DNA of 64,000 nucleotides, taken from Parastagonospora avenae f. sp. tritici 18332-5 (Eukaryota > Ascomycota > Dothideomycetes > Pleosporales > Phaeosphaeriaceae). The position numbers and the translations under genes are program-made. Under the pieces are notes generated by a model. It ran no database searches. It had not been told where the DNA came from and was given only the letters and a program-made list of their open reading frames with translations. The stretch covers positions 62,001 to 126,000 of the forward strand of contig JAFJTR010000011.1 in the NCBI GenBank assembly GCA_022559985.1, written 5' to 3'. This document shows positions 42,384-54,884 of the stretch, piece after piece. Position 1 is the first letter of the stretch; each line of letters opens with the position of its first letter.

Positions 42384-44673
42384 CTACTCATACAACTTGT
42401 CTTTTGCGGCGACACTGCTCCCCACCAATCCAATATGACCCGGCCACATATCTGGCTTCGTATCACCCACGAGTCCAGATACTCCACTCAGCACATGACA
42501 ATCCTCGACTTCCAGTGTATTCGAATGTTCAGCAAACTGCCTCTTCATGTCCTCCGGCAAGTCGGCTCCAAGTCTGAACATGGTGTATCCGTCCAGAATC
42601 GCACTCCAGCGTCTCCGAAAGCCATACTTTACACCTAGGATAGCTCCAACTAGTGCCCAAGCCACGAACAGGGCAAAAGGAACCTCGGCAGGCATGACGC
42701 CACGCGTAATCACAGTCCCTGATTCGAACTCAGTTACGTTGGGGTTTTGGAATTCGATATGTGAACCATCTCTACCCGTGAAGCCCTGGCCGCCGTTGTA
42801 CATCAACTGAACTGCGTATGCACTATAGGCGCGCAACATGCTTTGCCTCAGTTGTTCAGGCTGCAGATAGCTCAATTGTGTCAGAAATCCAGTACCGGCG
42901 TCGACACTTGAAGGGTCGTCTGTATAGGAAGCGTATAAAGGAGGCGGAGCGGCTACGGATGTGAATAATGTCGATAGCCATTGGTCTTTGAGCTTGGGCA
43001 TCACCATGCCGGGTACGTTTGCCCCAAATCGCCACGCGCAGCGTTGGGTCTGGTTGTTGATTGGTGTGTCGGTGCGCACGAAGTTTGAGTATGTCGACGT
43101 AACTCCGTCAATATCTGCAGTGCCCACGTTGCTGCTGGCTTTGCATTGGACGCCGATTGCGCTCATGAGATGAGAAGAGACTGGCGTAGTTGAGTTTGTC
43201 TGATTAGAGCTTCGGAAAATTGGCAAGAAATTGCTCAACTTATATGTTCCATACATCTCTGTGATGTTGTGAGGGAGGGTGAAGTTGTAGTTATGTGCAA
43301 CTGATGACCCGCTCAATGAGCTCTTGTTGAGCAAGGATTGCCAAAGTATCGCTTCGAAGACTTGTTCTTGCTCAATACCAGGGTAGTCGCCAGCGATGTT
43401 CTCGGCCTGGTTGAAATAGCACCTGGTGTTCTTGTTGAACATCGCATCGGCATCCGCGACGCTCAACCGTCTTGGATCGGGCCAGACCTCGTAGCCCAAT
43501 TCCATGACGCCATACGCATTGTACGTCCATTTAGTGTCGGTCTGATTCTTGACTTCGATGCTGATGGAACCATTCTTTGTCCGGTAAGACGACGAGCCGC
43601 CAACGTTAGGTCTGTAGAGAGAAGAATTGCGATGGTTCAGAATGCGAAAGTCTTGGAGACGATCAACGATGCTGCAATTGTACTGCATCAAGAGGCCCCA
43701 GCTGTTTCCCTCGATTGGGTTTGCAGCCTGGGCGGCGAGGAAAACCCGAGTCACTCCGTCATCTTTGGGCAAGACCGTAGGTAACTTGCGAAGATAGGCA
43801 TTTGAGGACCGGTCATACCCTTGAGGTGTGTACAGAGCGCCGTAGCCTAGGACATGCGAATCCAAGCCATTTTGCCATATGATCCTAGCCCCATCAGAAA
43901 CATCTGCCACATTCCGCTCGTTGAAGTTTGAGTAGGAGAAGCCTCTCACCAACGGCCCGTCGGTGAAATTTCGACCGTGAAGATATCCTTGGGTTATCTC
44001 AATCGTGGATCCAGATATGGGATAGGCGATGAAGATGAAGATGCTCGGGAACGCTAGGAAGAACCACAACGCAGACGGAAGCGTCAATTTCCCACCTCCT
44101 CTGCTGAGTTGCCAAGACCAATTGATTATCCTCATCCATCCTCCGGGTCCACTCCAGGTCTTCTCTCCATGCATCATCAACTTCATACCATTGCTGGGAC
44201 TCCAGCCAGGTTCCATTAACATGCTGGCCTCAACGCCTTCTAGGCCGTACTTGCTGAGACTCAGGCCAACTACACCAATGACGAACCAACTGTAAAGGAT
44301 GTACTTTGCCCCAGCCGGTCCGAATGGCACAGGATTGTTGGGGTCAATCGGAGCAAGGTAGCATCGCCAAACTGCGAGGTAATATCCAGTCACGATAATT
44401 GGCCCCAGAACACCGACAAGCGCGCGGAAGTAAAAGCGTCGAAGTGGTTTTCCGCCGATTTGGTCGAACTCGGCCAGCTTCTGGATGCTAACTTCAGTCA
44501 CGGATGCTGGCTTTTTGGCGTTGCTGAGAGATCCGGCCAGTCAGCAGCTTTCACAGGTGCACCTTCCATAAGTGTAGAGGGTATTGAGAGTCGTACCTTG
44601 TGCCATGCGATCCCAAGTTTTCGCCTTGTGCAATGACATCGTATTCCGTATCGTACCTCATTGTACACGACAT
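42384..44673 (-). CDS. Four-TM membrane protein with large glycosylated loop, unknown function
   Basis: The product is an integral membrane protein that I do not recognise functionally. The main exon is 44523-42384. It has no ATG upstream of its conserved part, so a first exon 44673-44597 joined by a 73-bp intron (GTACGA, CTGACTGG, CTCAG) is proposed, giving 738 residues. Predicted membrane segments are ALVGVLGPIIVTGYYLAVW, YILYSWFVIGVVGLSLS, LWFFLAFPSIFIFIAYPIS near the N-terminus, and FALFVAWALVGAILGV near the C-terminus. Between the third and fourth lies a loop of about 430 residues with many NxS/T sites (NFT, NCS, NSS, NQT, NKS, NYT-like) and several cysteines, so it is probably outside the cell or in the ER lumen. 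The short tail is acidic. The gene structure of the 5' end is uncertain. Confidence 0.7.
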
Positions 44674-46530
44674 GAGCGCCAATTGCGTTTCGTAAAGAGA
44701 GCATGTTGCGCACCCTCCCACAATATATGTCTTTGTTTTTACCGCCCCCAAACTTGTGTCTAGCACTTTTGCGCACTACTTCATGTACACCATACCAATC
44801 GTGTGTTCCGTACCTTGGTAGCATGGCACCTGCATCTTGGCCCTCAAATTTACTTTACAGACTCGGGAAAGCGTCTCCTCCACGGCACTCTTTACAGCTT
44901 AGATTTCGCATCCTGACTCAAGCTGCGTGCTGGCGGTACCCGTGCACTTCCCAAGGTCGCCAACCACTCTGGTGAGGTACGCGAGTATGTTGTCGAATTT
45001 GAACGTCAGCGATGTTAAATTGCTTGTTGTGCGGGCGAGAACGTCAGGTGTTCCAGTATTGCGGATACTGGACAAAGAATTATGCACAAGCTGCACACAT
45101 CTTGTGGAATTTGCGTTAATCATCAATTGATAAATGCTTGATCTAAGACTGAATGAGGCTAGTCGGGGCTGACGTGGTTAATGCTCCTTAGCTTCCTTCC
45201 AAAAATGTATGCTTTGTAATCTTAGTGTATAATTAGAACATTTTGTAAACGTTCGTGTGCTCTATCGTATAACTTCTGCAGCCTTCGCATTATTGTAGCA
45301 GTCTTGCTACGTGAAATATGACCGACTCATTTTGCTAGTCAAGACACTTTGCTCCTCTTCCTTCATCGAAAACGATGCCCAAGCATAAGAGGTTGTTACC
45401 CCATCCAGTTTTGCCTGTGTTGTGAAATTCGGTAAGACATTCTACTCTTTCTCGAGCTTTACTTGAAGTATACCGTTGTGTGACTCGGATGTGCTCTTCT
45501 AGGTAGTAGGATTTTGCCCTTACTGCTATCTAACTCCACTGCTTTGAGTTATACAGTGACCTACCTAAATGAAAGGCCAGCCTCTTCCTTCCTCCCTCGT
45601 GAACCAAGTACCATACATATTGAATGCCTTCAAACTACCAGATCTATCGCGGCACCGAAATCTAACGGTTCAATAAATCACTCACGCTTCCCCAGGTCCA
45701 CAAACAGAATGTCCCAATCCCGCGCAACAAAGGCGTTCAAAATTGCCGAAAACCAAACTACCCTGCACTTTGCAGGCTGCTAACAGAGTCGAACTGTCGA
45801 AAGAACACATCCCACAACACACGGGTCCACATCCAACGCCCCGGTCAGAGCCGTATCCAGGGTTTAACAGATTACTTCTTATACCGGTGATTTGATAGGG
45901 ATTCTTGATTTACGTGATGCGTATAGCGGGTGCGGGTTTTGGGGGATAAGTGGGGCGGTTGGTGCAAACAAACAAACGGATGGAGGAGGAGCGCGTGCAG
46001 GAGGAACATAAAATTTTGAAATGGGAGGGGCATGAGGTGAAAGAGAAAGTTTGATTTCTTGTCTGTTATGGCATCTGCCTACCGTATCGAAGTGTTCGTC
46101 TTAATGAACTATCCGTCCATTTAGGACCTCGTCTGCCAGCATGCTCAATATCGATGCCGCATGCCGCTTCGATGGAACAATTCCTTCTCTCCAAGTGTTG
46201 TGAAACTACGCTCTTGCCTTAAATGTGTGCACGAAGGCTTGGGAAGTCGTCTAGGGAGTAGTATAAACCGTGACGGTGGTGTTTGAAAGCTTGAGAGCAC
46301 ACACGCGAGAGTCTGGATTTGATCCATCATTATGGCCTCTGCGACGAGACCATGGCGACAAGCGTTACGACACGATGATATCCTAGGAGAGATTCAAGCG
46401 GCCAGCGACCTCAAACATAAAGCATACTTTCGTCTATACTCAAACTCTATTAATGCACTGCATGTAAGACACCAAACTCCTCTCCCGGGTATCCCGCCTC
46501 ATCAAATGCATTCATCATCCCCAACACAGA
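44674..46530. other. Intergenic 1.9 kb between membrane-protein gene and ER DnaJ gene
   Basis: The left part is the promoter side of the membrane-protein gene and the right part the 3' side of the DnaJ gene. An ATG frame at 46332 (79 codons) runs into the DnaJ 3' end and has no family support. Nothing else is recognisable. Confidence 0.4.
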
Positions 46531-47922
46531 CTATAACTCATCATGCCCCTCTTCTTCTTTCGGGAACTTGATTCCTCCCTCGGGCCTGCCCATTTCTTCG
46601 TCTAGCTTGACGCCACCCTTCTTCCTGTACTTCTCCCAGGTCGCCCAGAAGTCCTTTTCCATTTTACTTTCCATCAGGTCTGGTAGCACGACCACGTATT
46701 CGACGTGCAAATCGCCATACATTTCTCCCTCGTTGTTCTCCAGCTGTTGGTGCCATATTGGCATACCCTCCTCCTTGACGATTTCGATAGTGTTAGGTTG
46801 CACGACTTCGCCGCGCTTGCGGGACAGTTTTACCACGTGGCCGTCAAGATGAGTGACGTTGCGTGTCCAGTCGCCCATCCATGCTTCTCGGAGAGACAGG
46901 ACTTCGCGCCAGAATAGATCCTTGCCGCGCCTGCGGAAGAAGGTGCCATCAGTCCGTTCGTGGTCTTGTTCGCCAAGTGCAGGGTCCTGCTCGGTGAGAT
47001 GTACGACGAGGTCTCCAGCAACATAATCGGGACTTTCGTCGGCTTCGTTCTCGTATGTGATGCGCACACCCTTGGGCATGCCCTTTTCAATTTCCAGATC
47101 GTGAGTCTCAGACTCGCGGACGACGCGACTGCCGCCACAGACCTTGCATGGGTGCTTGATGGTCTTTCCTTTGCCACCGCATTTGTCGCAGTGCATTTGC
47201 ACTTGTTGGAAAAGCCCGGGAGCAAGCTGTTGACGCTGTATAACCACACCTCTTCCGGAGCACTTGTCGCACGTGTCTACGTGGCCATCTGCTGAGCCTG
47301 AGCCTTCGCAGGCCGAGCATACAGCTTGCTTCTCTATTGTGAATTCCGTCTTGCGCCCGTTGTAGAAGTCGCGGAGGGGAACGGCGACTCGTACTTCCAT
47401 GTTTGGTCCCCGTCGCTCCCCGCCGTGGTGTCCAAAGTGTCCTGAGCCACCGAAGAAGCGCGAGAAGAGGTCGAACGGATCTCCACCTTGGCGCTGTCCT
47501 CCGCCCTGCTTGCGTTGTTGAATGCCCTCATGGCCGTACTGGTCGTAGATCTTTCGTTGTTCCTCGTCGCGAAGTACCTCGTACGCTTCGGCGATTTCTA
47601 TAAACTTTTGGTTTGCTGATTCATCCCCACTGGTTCGGGTCAGTTATGTCCGCACAAGTGGCAGCATGCTCGAGTTCAATTGTTCGACGTACGGGTTCTT
47701 GTCGGGGTGGTATTTCTTGCTGAGGTTTTTGTAAGCCTTCTTGATTTCGCGGTCGGTGGCATTCTTCCTGAGGCCGAGGAGCTACCATGCGAAGATTAGT
47801 AAATTGAATTGAGCTGGAGGATGCCTCAAGGGGATCATAGTTCCACAAACCTTGTAGTAATCCTCAGCAGCCAGCACGAGTAGCGTCAAGCACGCAAACA
47901 ACAGTGCTATTCTCAAGAGCAT
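46531..47922 (-). CDS. SCJ1: ER-lumenal DnaJ/Hsp40 (Scj1-like) with HDEL
   Basis: This type I J-protein works with the ER Hsp70 Kar2/BiP in folding and degradation. Exons on the minus strand are 47922-47851, 47781-47693 and 47629-46531, giving 419 residues. Residues 1-18 (MLLRIALLFACLTLLVLA) are a signal peptide. The J-domain follows, with HPD at 49-51 in YHPDKNP. A Gly-rich region (FDLFSRFFGGSGHFGHHGG) leads to four CxxCxGxG zinc repeats (CSACEGSG, CDKCSGRG, CDKCGGKG, CKVCGGSR) and the substrate-binding C-terminal domains. The last four residues are HDEL, an ER retention signal. Both introns (69 and 63 bp) interrupt the J-domain, and the HPD motif appears only after splicing into LLGLRKNATDREIKKAYK. 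It is divergent from the uS17m gene. Confidence 0.94.
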
Positions 47923-48400
47923 CCTGCTCTCTAGTGCACCGCAAGAGTGTCTAACTTGCCGAAAGAGTGGGCGGAGTTATCCAAGTGTAATTCAAGGATA
48001 AACATCTACATGAGATTTAAAGCAGAATTGAAGCAAGAGACTTGCGAAACGTAAAGGTGGGAGGTGCAGGCGAAGTCAAACGTGGAAGCTGGATAGTTGT
48101 TTAATGCGGGAGCTTTGGGACACGATAGCACTAACTCACCAATCGGAGTGAAGTCTTGGCACGCGCGGCTGCCGTTCACTTTTTACGTGGAGGCTAACAA
48201 CCGTCGAGGGCATCATCAATTGGCGCCCAGCGATACGACACGAGCATTTACGACTACGCACATACCGAGGACGCATTCGCTTGCCTTCTCGATATCTGAT
48301 AGACGCCTCACATAAACCGCCGCGCCTAGAGCGCTCCCGCACGAGACCTCCGCAGCCACCTCCGAACCCACCACACTTCACACACACACACACGCCCACC
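47923..48400. promoter_or_regulatory. Divergent promoter region SCJ1-like / uS17m
   Basis: The 478 bases hold promoters for both neighbours. A short CA-rich run (48380-48394) sits just before the uS17m ATG. I see no heat-shock or unfolded-protein element that I can defend. Confidence 0.4.
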
Positions 48401-49072
48401 ATGGCCTCGCTGATCTCACGCACCGTGAAGGCAGGTGCGAAAACAATCCTGCCACCCTCCATCCACTCGCAGAAAGTCGGCGTCGTCGTCTCCGCCGGCC
48501 TCATGAAAGGCGCCGTCAGAGTGCGAGTCGCAGAGCAAGAATGGAACACGAAATTCCGCAAGCACTGGCCCGCGCCCCGAACATACCTTGTGCGAGATCC
48601 CAACAGCTCTCTCGTACCTGGAGATGTCGTCAAAATCACGTCTGGTCACCGGACAAGCAAAAACATCCACCACGCAGTCACCAGCATAATTGCGCCGTTT
48701 GGCGAGCCTGTCGAGAACCGGCCGAAGGTGCTGACGACGGAGGAGTTGGAGAATACTAGGGTGGAGAAGCGGTTGTTGAAGGATGTGAGGAGTGCGAAGA
48801 AGGGCAGGCAGGTTAGCATCGAGCGGCTTGCACTGGCGAAGAAGCAGGGATACAGGATACCGACGCTAGAAGAGGCGATGCGAGGGACGAAGGAGTACGA
48901 GGCGGAGATGAAGGAGAGGGGCGTGGGATCAGGGAAGGAGGAAAAGCACAAGGGCCAGGCTGGACAGAACATGACAGCAAAGCGGAGGAGAATGGAGGAG
49001 AACAGGAAGACCAAGGAAGAGGCGAAAGCGGAGAAGAAGGTCAAGAATGGAAGGAGGCAGGCGACGACATAG
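48401..49072 (+). CDS. MRPS17: Mitochondrial small-subunit ribosomal protein uS17m
   Basis: This single-exon gene encodes 223 residues. Residues 20-100 form the S17 OB-fold: VGVVVSAGLMKGAVRVRVAEQ, then TYLVRDPNSSLVPGDVVKI and SGHRTSKNIHHAVTSIIAPFG, fitting the family pattern of KTVTVxVxxxxxxxxYxKxxxxxxxHDExxxxxxGDxVxI. The N-terminus (MASLISRTVKAGAKTILPPS) is basic and could direct import. A long Lys/Arg/Glu-rich extension (residues 110-223) is typical of fungal mitoribosomal S17, which is far longer than the bacterial 84 residues. The start at 48401 follows CACC, a good fungal context. Confidence 0.88.
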   Translation: MASLISRTVKAGAKTILPPSIHSQKVGVVVSAGLMKGAVRVRVAEQEWNTKFRKHWPAPRTYLVRDPNSSLVPGDVVKITSGHRTSKNIHHAVTSIIAPFGEPVENRPKVLTTEELENTRVEKRLLKDVRSAKKGRQVSIERLALAKKQGYRIPTLEEAMRGTKEYEAEMKERGVGSGKEEKHKGQAGQNMTAKRRRMEENRKTKEEAKAEKKVKNGRRQATT

Positions 49073-49296
49073 GAGTGATTGAGTTCATACATTCAGGATT
49101 GCATGTCTTATTATGTACTTGTATCATGTTTAGAGGGCATGCTGTGCGTTATAGAATACAAGGTGAAGGGTATCGCAATAACATCGAACTGCCGTCCCTA
49201 GATGGCCAAAACTCCGATTCCATGCTTGTAACTGATTATGCGCCGCCCATATGCTTCCTTATGACCCGTGATGTTTCCCATTTCTCATCAGTCGTG

Positions 49297-50738
49297 TTAC
49301 GCCTCGACCAAGTCGACCATGTCCTCGTCTGCCTCGCTGTCTTCATTTGCCTTTGAAATGAACGGATGGCGTAGTGCCTCATCGGCAGTGATACGCTTCC
49401 TTGGATTGCACTCCAGGAGCCGATATAGGAACTGCACAGCCTCCTTCTCCTCATCTTCAAGCTCCCTCTTTGGCTGTGTCTTGTCACCGGTGCGTCCTGT
49501 GCACCAGAGTATGATCTTCTCCAAGGTATGGCCGCCCTCGCTGTAGCTTGGGACGTTAGTCTCGAAGACCTGGCCGTGAAGGATGGACGTCTCTCGCATC
49601 TTCTTGCGCCCGAAAATGGTTGTTATCTCCAGTAACGCATCAATGTCGTCTGCGCTGTGGAAGAAAGGAAAGCGGCGTGATAGCATGGTAAGAAGAATTA
49701 CGCCGACGCTCCACATATCGATTGAGCAGGTCTGCTGCGTGCATTTGAGAAGAACTTCCGGTGCACGGAAACCACGGGTACCAGCTCGGTTGGCTCGACG
49801 GCTGCTACGCGTATCATTCTTGGGATAACTGGTCGTGTTGTGTCCTGATTGCTGAGTCTGCGCATATACGCTGTGAGCGATCCGGTAGCGGCGGTCATCG
49901 TCTGTGAGGTGGCATGTGCATTGATGCCAATCGGTACCCTCACGCTCAGCGAGGCCAAAGTCGACTAGGACGCCCCTCGACAGAGCAGGATTGTATAGGA
50001 AGTTGGTTGGCTTGACGTCACGATGGATGATCTTCTTCGCATGTACAGCTCGCAGGGCGAGAATGAGACTGCGGAAGTATAGGCGCATCTCTGAAATCTT
50101 CATGTCGCGGTAGTAGTCGCGGAAGTCGCTGTGCTGATAGTAGGGCAACACAGCAACAACCTGGTCCAGGTGGCGGAAGGCGGTGATGATTGGGCATACT
50201 GAGTCGGCACCCCTCAGGTCGAAGAGCAATTCGAGCTCATTGAAGATTCGTATCGGACTACTAGTGACATATATCTTCTTGATGGCTACGTAGTGGGGTC
50301 GTCGGGCCTGGCGCCGTCGGGTAGCTGGTGACGACCACTTTCGTTCTTCGTGTTCGTCAACGTCCCAGCTATTGTCGTACTTGTTGTACTCCAGGTCTTC
50401 AGCCTTGTACACGGTTGAGAATGTTCCTGCAGTACATGTGAGCCACTCCACTACCCTGCATACTGCGTACCGGGTGTCTGATACATACCTTCTCCAATGC
50501 GGTTAATGAGTCGAAACCGCTTGTTGATGCCGGAGAAAGACTCTTCAAAGCGCGTAATGTCTTCCTGCACGGCATCCTCGACCTCTTCGTCACTGCTGTC
50601 CACCGTGTGCCCGCTCTCTTCGAGGGGATCCATGCTTTCGTCTAGTGCCTCTTCGGCGTCTTCCTCTTTGGTGTCGTCCTCGTGCACATCAATGGGTTCT
50701 GCATTGCGCAGCGATGCGCGAGCTCTAACCGTAGTCAT
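49297..50738 (-). CDS. CDC7: Cdc7/Hsk1 protein kinase (DDK catalytic subunit)
   Basis: Cdc7 with its activator Dbf4 phosphorylates the MCM helicase to fire replication origins. Exons on the minus strand are 50738-50489 and 50426-49297, giving 459 residues. The intron 50427-50488 (GTATGT...CTGCAG) falls inside the glycine loop and splicing restores INRIGEGTFSTVYKAED. Other kinase motifs are VAIKKIYVTSSPIRIFNEL, HRDVKPTNFLY, VDFGLAE, and GTRGFRAPEVLLKC, followed by SIDMWSVGVILL. Between DFG and the APE motif lies an insert of about 60 residues (KI-2-type), characteristic of Cdc7 rather than CDKs. The first 60 residues are acidic. The first in-frame ATG is at 50738. It is head-to-head with condensin subunit Cnd1. 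Confidence 0.92.
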
Positions 50739-51008
50739 GATGTTGTGTTCGTCGAGTGAGAACGTCCTAGAGAAGCTGTAGCAGACCCCAGAATGCACCG
50801 CGGTGGAAGTCGCGTTGCGGACGTACTAGCCGAATCGGGCTAAACAACAACAATGCAACCCTGCCCGCCGCAAACACACCACACGGACGCGCATGTTGTG
50901 CGACGCTGGACTGGCTACTAGCATTCACCAGCAAACAGCCTCTCGACGGCGCTTTCGTCGCATCTTTCTGTCCTTCTTTTCTCTCCTTCTTAAGAGATTC
51001 TGCGCATC
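50739..51008. promoter_or_regulatory. Shared divergent promoter CDC7/CND1
   Basis: Only 270 bases separate the two start codons, so both cell-cycle genes share one control region. I see no exact ACGCGT; a TCGCGT (50813-50818 region) is a degenerate relative. No TATA box is evident. Confidence 0.45.
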
Positions 51009-54000
51009 ATGGATGCACGTGTGGATTTTGACATCAACGAGGCGATCAAGCTGTTCGACAGTGATCCCTCGACGATACCAACACCCGAAGCCGCACAAGC
51101 ACTGCTAGAGTGCGAAGATGACCCGGAATCGCTGTCCTCGCTGGGTCTGATCAACAGCGAACTCAATCCTGTTGTAGACGCCGTAGCGGAGAGCCCAGAT
51201 GCGATCACTCGCAGCTCTGTCTTTGACACACTGCAGTTCCTCCTCAAGTGTGTGCCCGCCGTCCCTCCCGATTCCAAGACATGGGAGTCACAGCCGCAAT
51301 CTAACCTGTTCAAACTCTCTAGATCTTCGTCACAAATACCACCCGCCACACTCAGCAAGATCCTCGACCTGATCGTCTCCGCGCTTGCGACACAAGCCGA
51401 CATCATACACGCAGACCTGGAGGCCGAAGAGCAAGATGCCATACCATATCACAAGAACATCCTGGAGATGTACGGCTTCCTGCTACGATGGACCATCTCG
51501 GCAGTCGAGACACGCGCGCTCGAGAAGTCAGCGTCTGCCCCGGCTGCGCGAGGGCGGGGTAAGGGTGCGAAGTCGAAGACCGGAGTGAGCAAAGATGGCA
51601 CTTGGGATGCTTCAGCACAGCTTGAGACCGCTCTGGACCGCATGAGCAAAGTACTGAAGCTGAAGCTCGGTCGCATTTTTGTCACCACATCGGAGCGGGA
51701 TACCTTCATCAGCCTCTTTACCAAGCCGGTCTACCACATACTTGAGAACGAAACAAGGGTCAAGAGCAACGCAATCAGGAACCACTGCTTCAGGGTTCTC
51801 TGCATTGCGGTCAAGCACCATGGACATGCATACAGTGAGTTGCGTCCGAACGTTGCAGGAGGTTCTTGCTAACATTGCAATAGCGGCACAAACTTCGATC
51901 AACCAGAGCCTCACATACTTCGAGCACTTGTCCGAGCCAATGGCAGAATTTCTGTTCACGCTTGCCGACGCCTACGACTACCCGCAACTGACCGAGGAAG
52001 TTTTGAAGGACATCAGCAGCAAAGAGTTCAGTGCGACCGATCTGAAAGGACCAAAGTCGATATCAACCTTCTTGACCAAGATCTCGGAACTCACTCCTCA
52101 TCTTGTCATCAAACAGATGACGCTGCTCGCCAATCTGCTAGACAGCGAGTCGTACACGCTACGATGCGCGCTTATCGAAGTGTGTGGTAACTTGGTTGCC
52201 ATGCTTAGCAAACTGAGCCAGGACGACCGCAGCGAGAACCACAAAGCACAAATCAGGATCTTCTTCGACGTCTTGGAAGAACGCTTCCTCGATATCAACC
52301 CTTACTGCCGATGTCGAGTAATGCAGGTTTATGTCAAACTGTGCGACCTGGGGCAAAAGAACCCAAAGCGCATGCTGAAGGTCGCTGAGCATGCAGCCCG
52401 GAGTCTCGAAGACAAGAGCAGCAACGTGCGACGTAATGCAATCAAGTTGCTCGGAAAGTTGGTTTCGACGCACCCATATACAGCTTTCGACGGAGGTCTC
52501 CTCACTGCGCAATTATGGTCAGGAAGATTGAATGAGGTGGAAAAGGAAATCAACGCTCTACAACCCCCAGAGGAGCTGCGTGAACGTGCACCAGGCGATC
52601 AGACTGTTGACGAATCGCTTCTCCAAGATGCAACACAGGCCGACAACGCCGCGGACGGACCAAAGGACCCAACTGAAATGTCTGAAGAAGAACGTGCCGC
52701 TGTCATCGAAAAGGCACAGAAAGATGCAGCAACTACACAGGCATTGGCCAAGCTCCACGACCTGCGGAAGCTCTTGATCGAGGCACTTAATTTCGCAGAA
52801 GCCATTGATGAGGCCGCAGAGATTGTAACACAGTTGCTATCGTCGAAGAACAAGAGCGAAGTCATTGAAGCCATGGACTTCTTCGTCACAATTCATGCCT
52901 ACAAGGTTACCAACGCCAAGCTCGGCATCCGGAGAATGCTTCGTCTCATCTGGACCAAGGGCAACAGCGACGAAGGCAAAGGAGTCCAAGCTCACTTGCT
53001 CGAATGTTACAAGGGTCTGTACTTCGATGCTCCTCCAGGTTTTGATGCCAATGCGACTGCCAACTACATCTCCAAAGGCATGATTAGTCTTACCTTTGGT
53101 ACGACCCCTGCTGAGCTCACCTCACTCGAACAGCTTCTTAGCACGATGATGAAGCAGGGCCTAGTCAATGCGCTCGTCATACAGAAGCTTTGGCAGGTGT
53201 ATGGGTATCAAAAGAAGGATATCTCGAAGAACCAGCGCAGAGGTGCCATTATTGTTATTGGTATGCTTGCACTTTCGTCGCCAGATATCGTGGTACAAGA
53301 AATGGAAACATGCTTGCGCATCGGTCTGGGAGAGCTCGGAAGACGAGATCTGGGTCTGGCTCGATATACATGTATCGCTCTGCGACGCATGAGTCCACCC
53401 CCTGGGAAGCAAGCTGCCACTACTGCTCCTACCCAAGTCGTGAAGTTACCTAATGACCACGCGGTTTTAGTCCGACTAGCGGCTATGACTGAGATCGTCT
53501 CAGACTGCAAGGAATGGTATGGAGTTGCAGAGCAGGCCATCGGTGCCATCTATGTGCTCTCAAAGCATCCAGACGTCATTTGTTCCGAGATTGTACGGCG
53601 AGTGACAAAGCGGGTATTTGCCTCGCAGTCACGACCACGATCACGTCCAACTACGAGCTCAAGCGCCGAAGGGCCAAGTCAGATGCCAACGCCAACAGAC
53701 GCAGATGACGTGGTACAAGAAGAAGCAGCAATAGAAGCGGCCCCATCCAAAAAGCAGAACTCGGCTTTGGCACTCTCACAACTGTTGTTCGTTGTTGGCC
53801 ACATTGCCATCAAGCAGATTGTCCACCTCGAACTTTGCGAGCTTGAATTCAAACGCCGCAAAGCAGAGAAGGATAAGAAGTCTGCGCCTACGCCTCGCAA
53901 GTCGATGACGCCGGCCCCAGAACCCACGCCTCTAAAGAAAGGACGCAAGCGAGGGGCTGCAAAAGAGCCAACTCCGGCGCCAGAAGAGGCCGCAGACGAG

Positions 54001-54884
54001 CTCGATCTCATGGCCGGAACTACAGAAGACGACTTCACCGAAGCCATTGCCCACATTCGTGAGCGAGAATTACTCTTCGGTCCCCAGTCACTTCTCGCCA
54101 ACTTCGGTCCCTTGGTCGCAGACATTTGTTCGAACAACACATCGTACAATCATCCCACGCTGCAAGCTCAAGCAGCATTGTGTCTTGCTAAGCTTATGTG
54201 TGTGAGCTCAGAATACTGCGAGAACAACCTTGGCCTTCTTCTCACCATTCTCGAGCGAAGTCAGGACGCTGTTGTGAGAAGCAATCTCGTCGTTGCGTTG
54301 GGTGATATGGCTGTTTGCTTCAACCACCTCATCGATGAAAACACCGACTTCCTGTACCGCCGTCTCAACGACGGTGACCCAAGCGTCAAGCGTACGTGCC
54401 TGATGACCTTGACTTTCTTGATTCTTGCTGGACAGGTCAAGGTTAAGGGTCAGCTGGGTGAGATGGCCAAGTGTCTCGAGGACAGTGACAAGAAAATTGC
54501 GGATATGGCGCGCATGTTCTTCAGTGAGCTTTCCACCAAGGACAATGCTGTATACAACCAGTTCGTCGACATGTTTAGTGTGCTCAGTGCAGACTCGGCG
54601 CTCGACCATGATGCTTTCAAGAGGATCATCAAGTTCCTGGCTGGCTTCATTGAAAAGGTACGTCGTTTTGTCAATGAAGAATACTTGAGGTGCAATATGC
54701 TGACTCCATACAGGACAAACACGCCAAGCAACTGTCAAGTAAGCTCGCTGCCAGGCTGCCGAGGGCGGAGAATGAGAGGCAATGGGACGAGGTTGCATAC
54801 ACGCTCGGCCTCCTGCAGCACAAGGACGAAGAGATCCAGAAGATGGTTTCTGAAGGCTTCAAGGTCGTCCAAGCAGCGGCATAA
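51009..54884 (+). CDS. YCS4: Condensin subunit 1 (Cnd1/Ycs4/NCAPD2)
   Basis: This HEAT-repeat subunit of the condensin complex is required for mitotic chromosome compaction. Exons are 51009-51834, 51884-54657 and 54714-54884, giving 1256 residues (yeast Ycs4 1176). Introns are 51835-51883 (GTGAGT, GCTAAC, AATAG) and 54658-54713 (GTACGT, CTGACT, ACAG). The N-terminal Cnd1_N domain covers roughly residues 60-240. HEAT repeats follow, with SLEDKSSNVRRNAIKLLGKLV a clear family signature, and the C-terminal Cnd1 domain includes FNHLIDENTDFLYRRLNDG and VKRTCLMTLTFLILAGQVKVKGQ. A Lys/Pro/Glu-rich insert lies near residues 960-1000. The last exon supplies the 56-residue end HAKQLSSKLAARL through QAAA. 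Identity is certain. Confidence 0.95.

Noticed and set aside
44499..44501. GTG as start of the 42-44 kb membrane protein
   Set aside because: Nuclear fungal genes start at ATG. A first exon with ATG at 44673 and a normal intron explains the N-terminus better.
46332..46571. 79-codon ATG frame beside the DnaJ gene
   Set aside because: The first 44 residues look plausible, but the frame runs into the DnaJ 3' end and no exon continues it.
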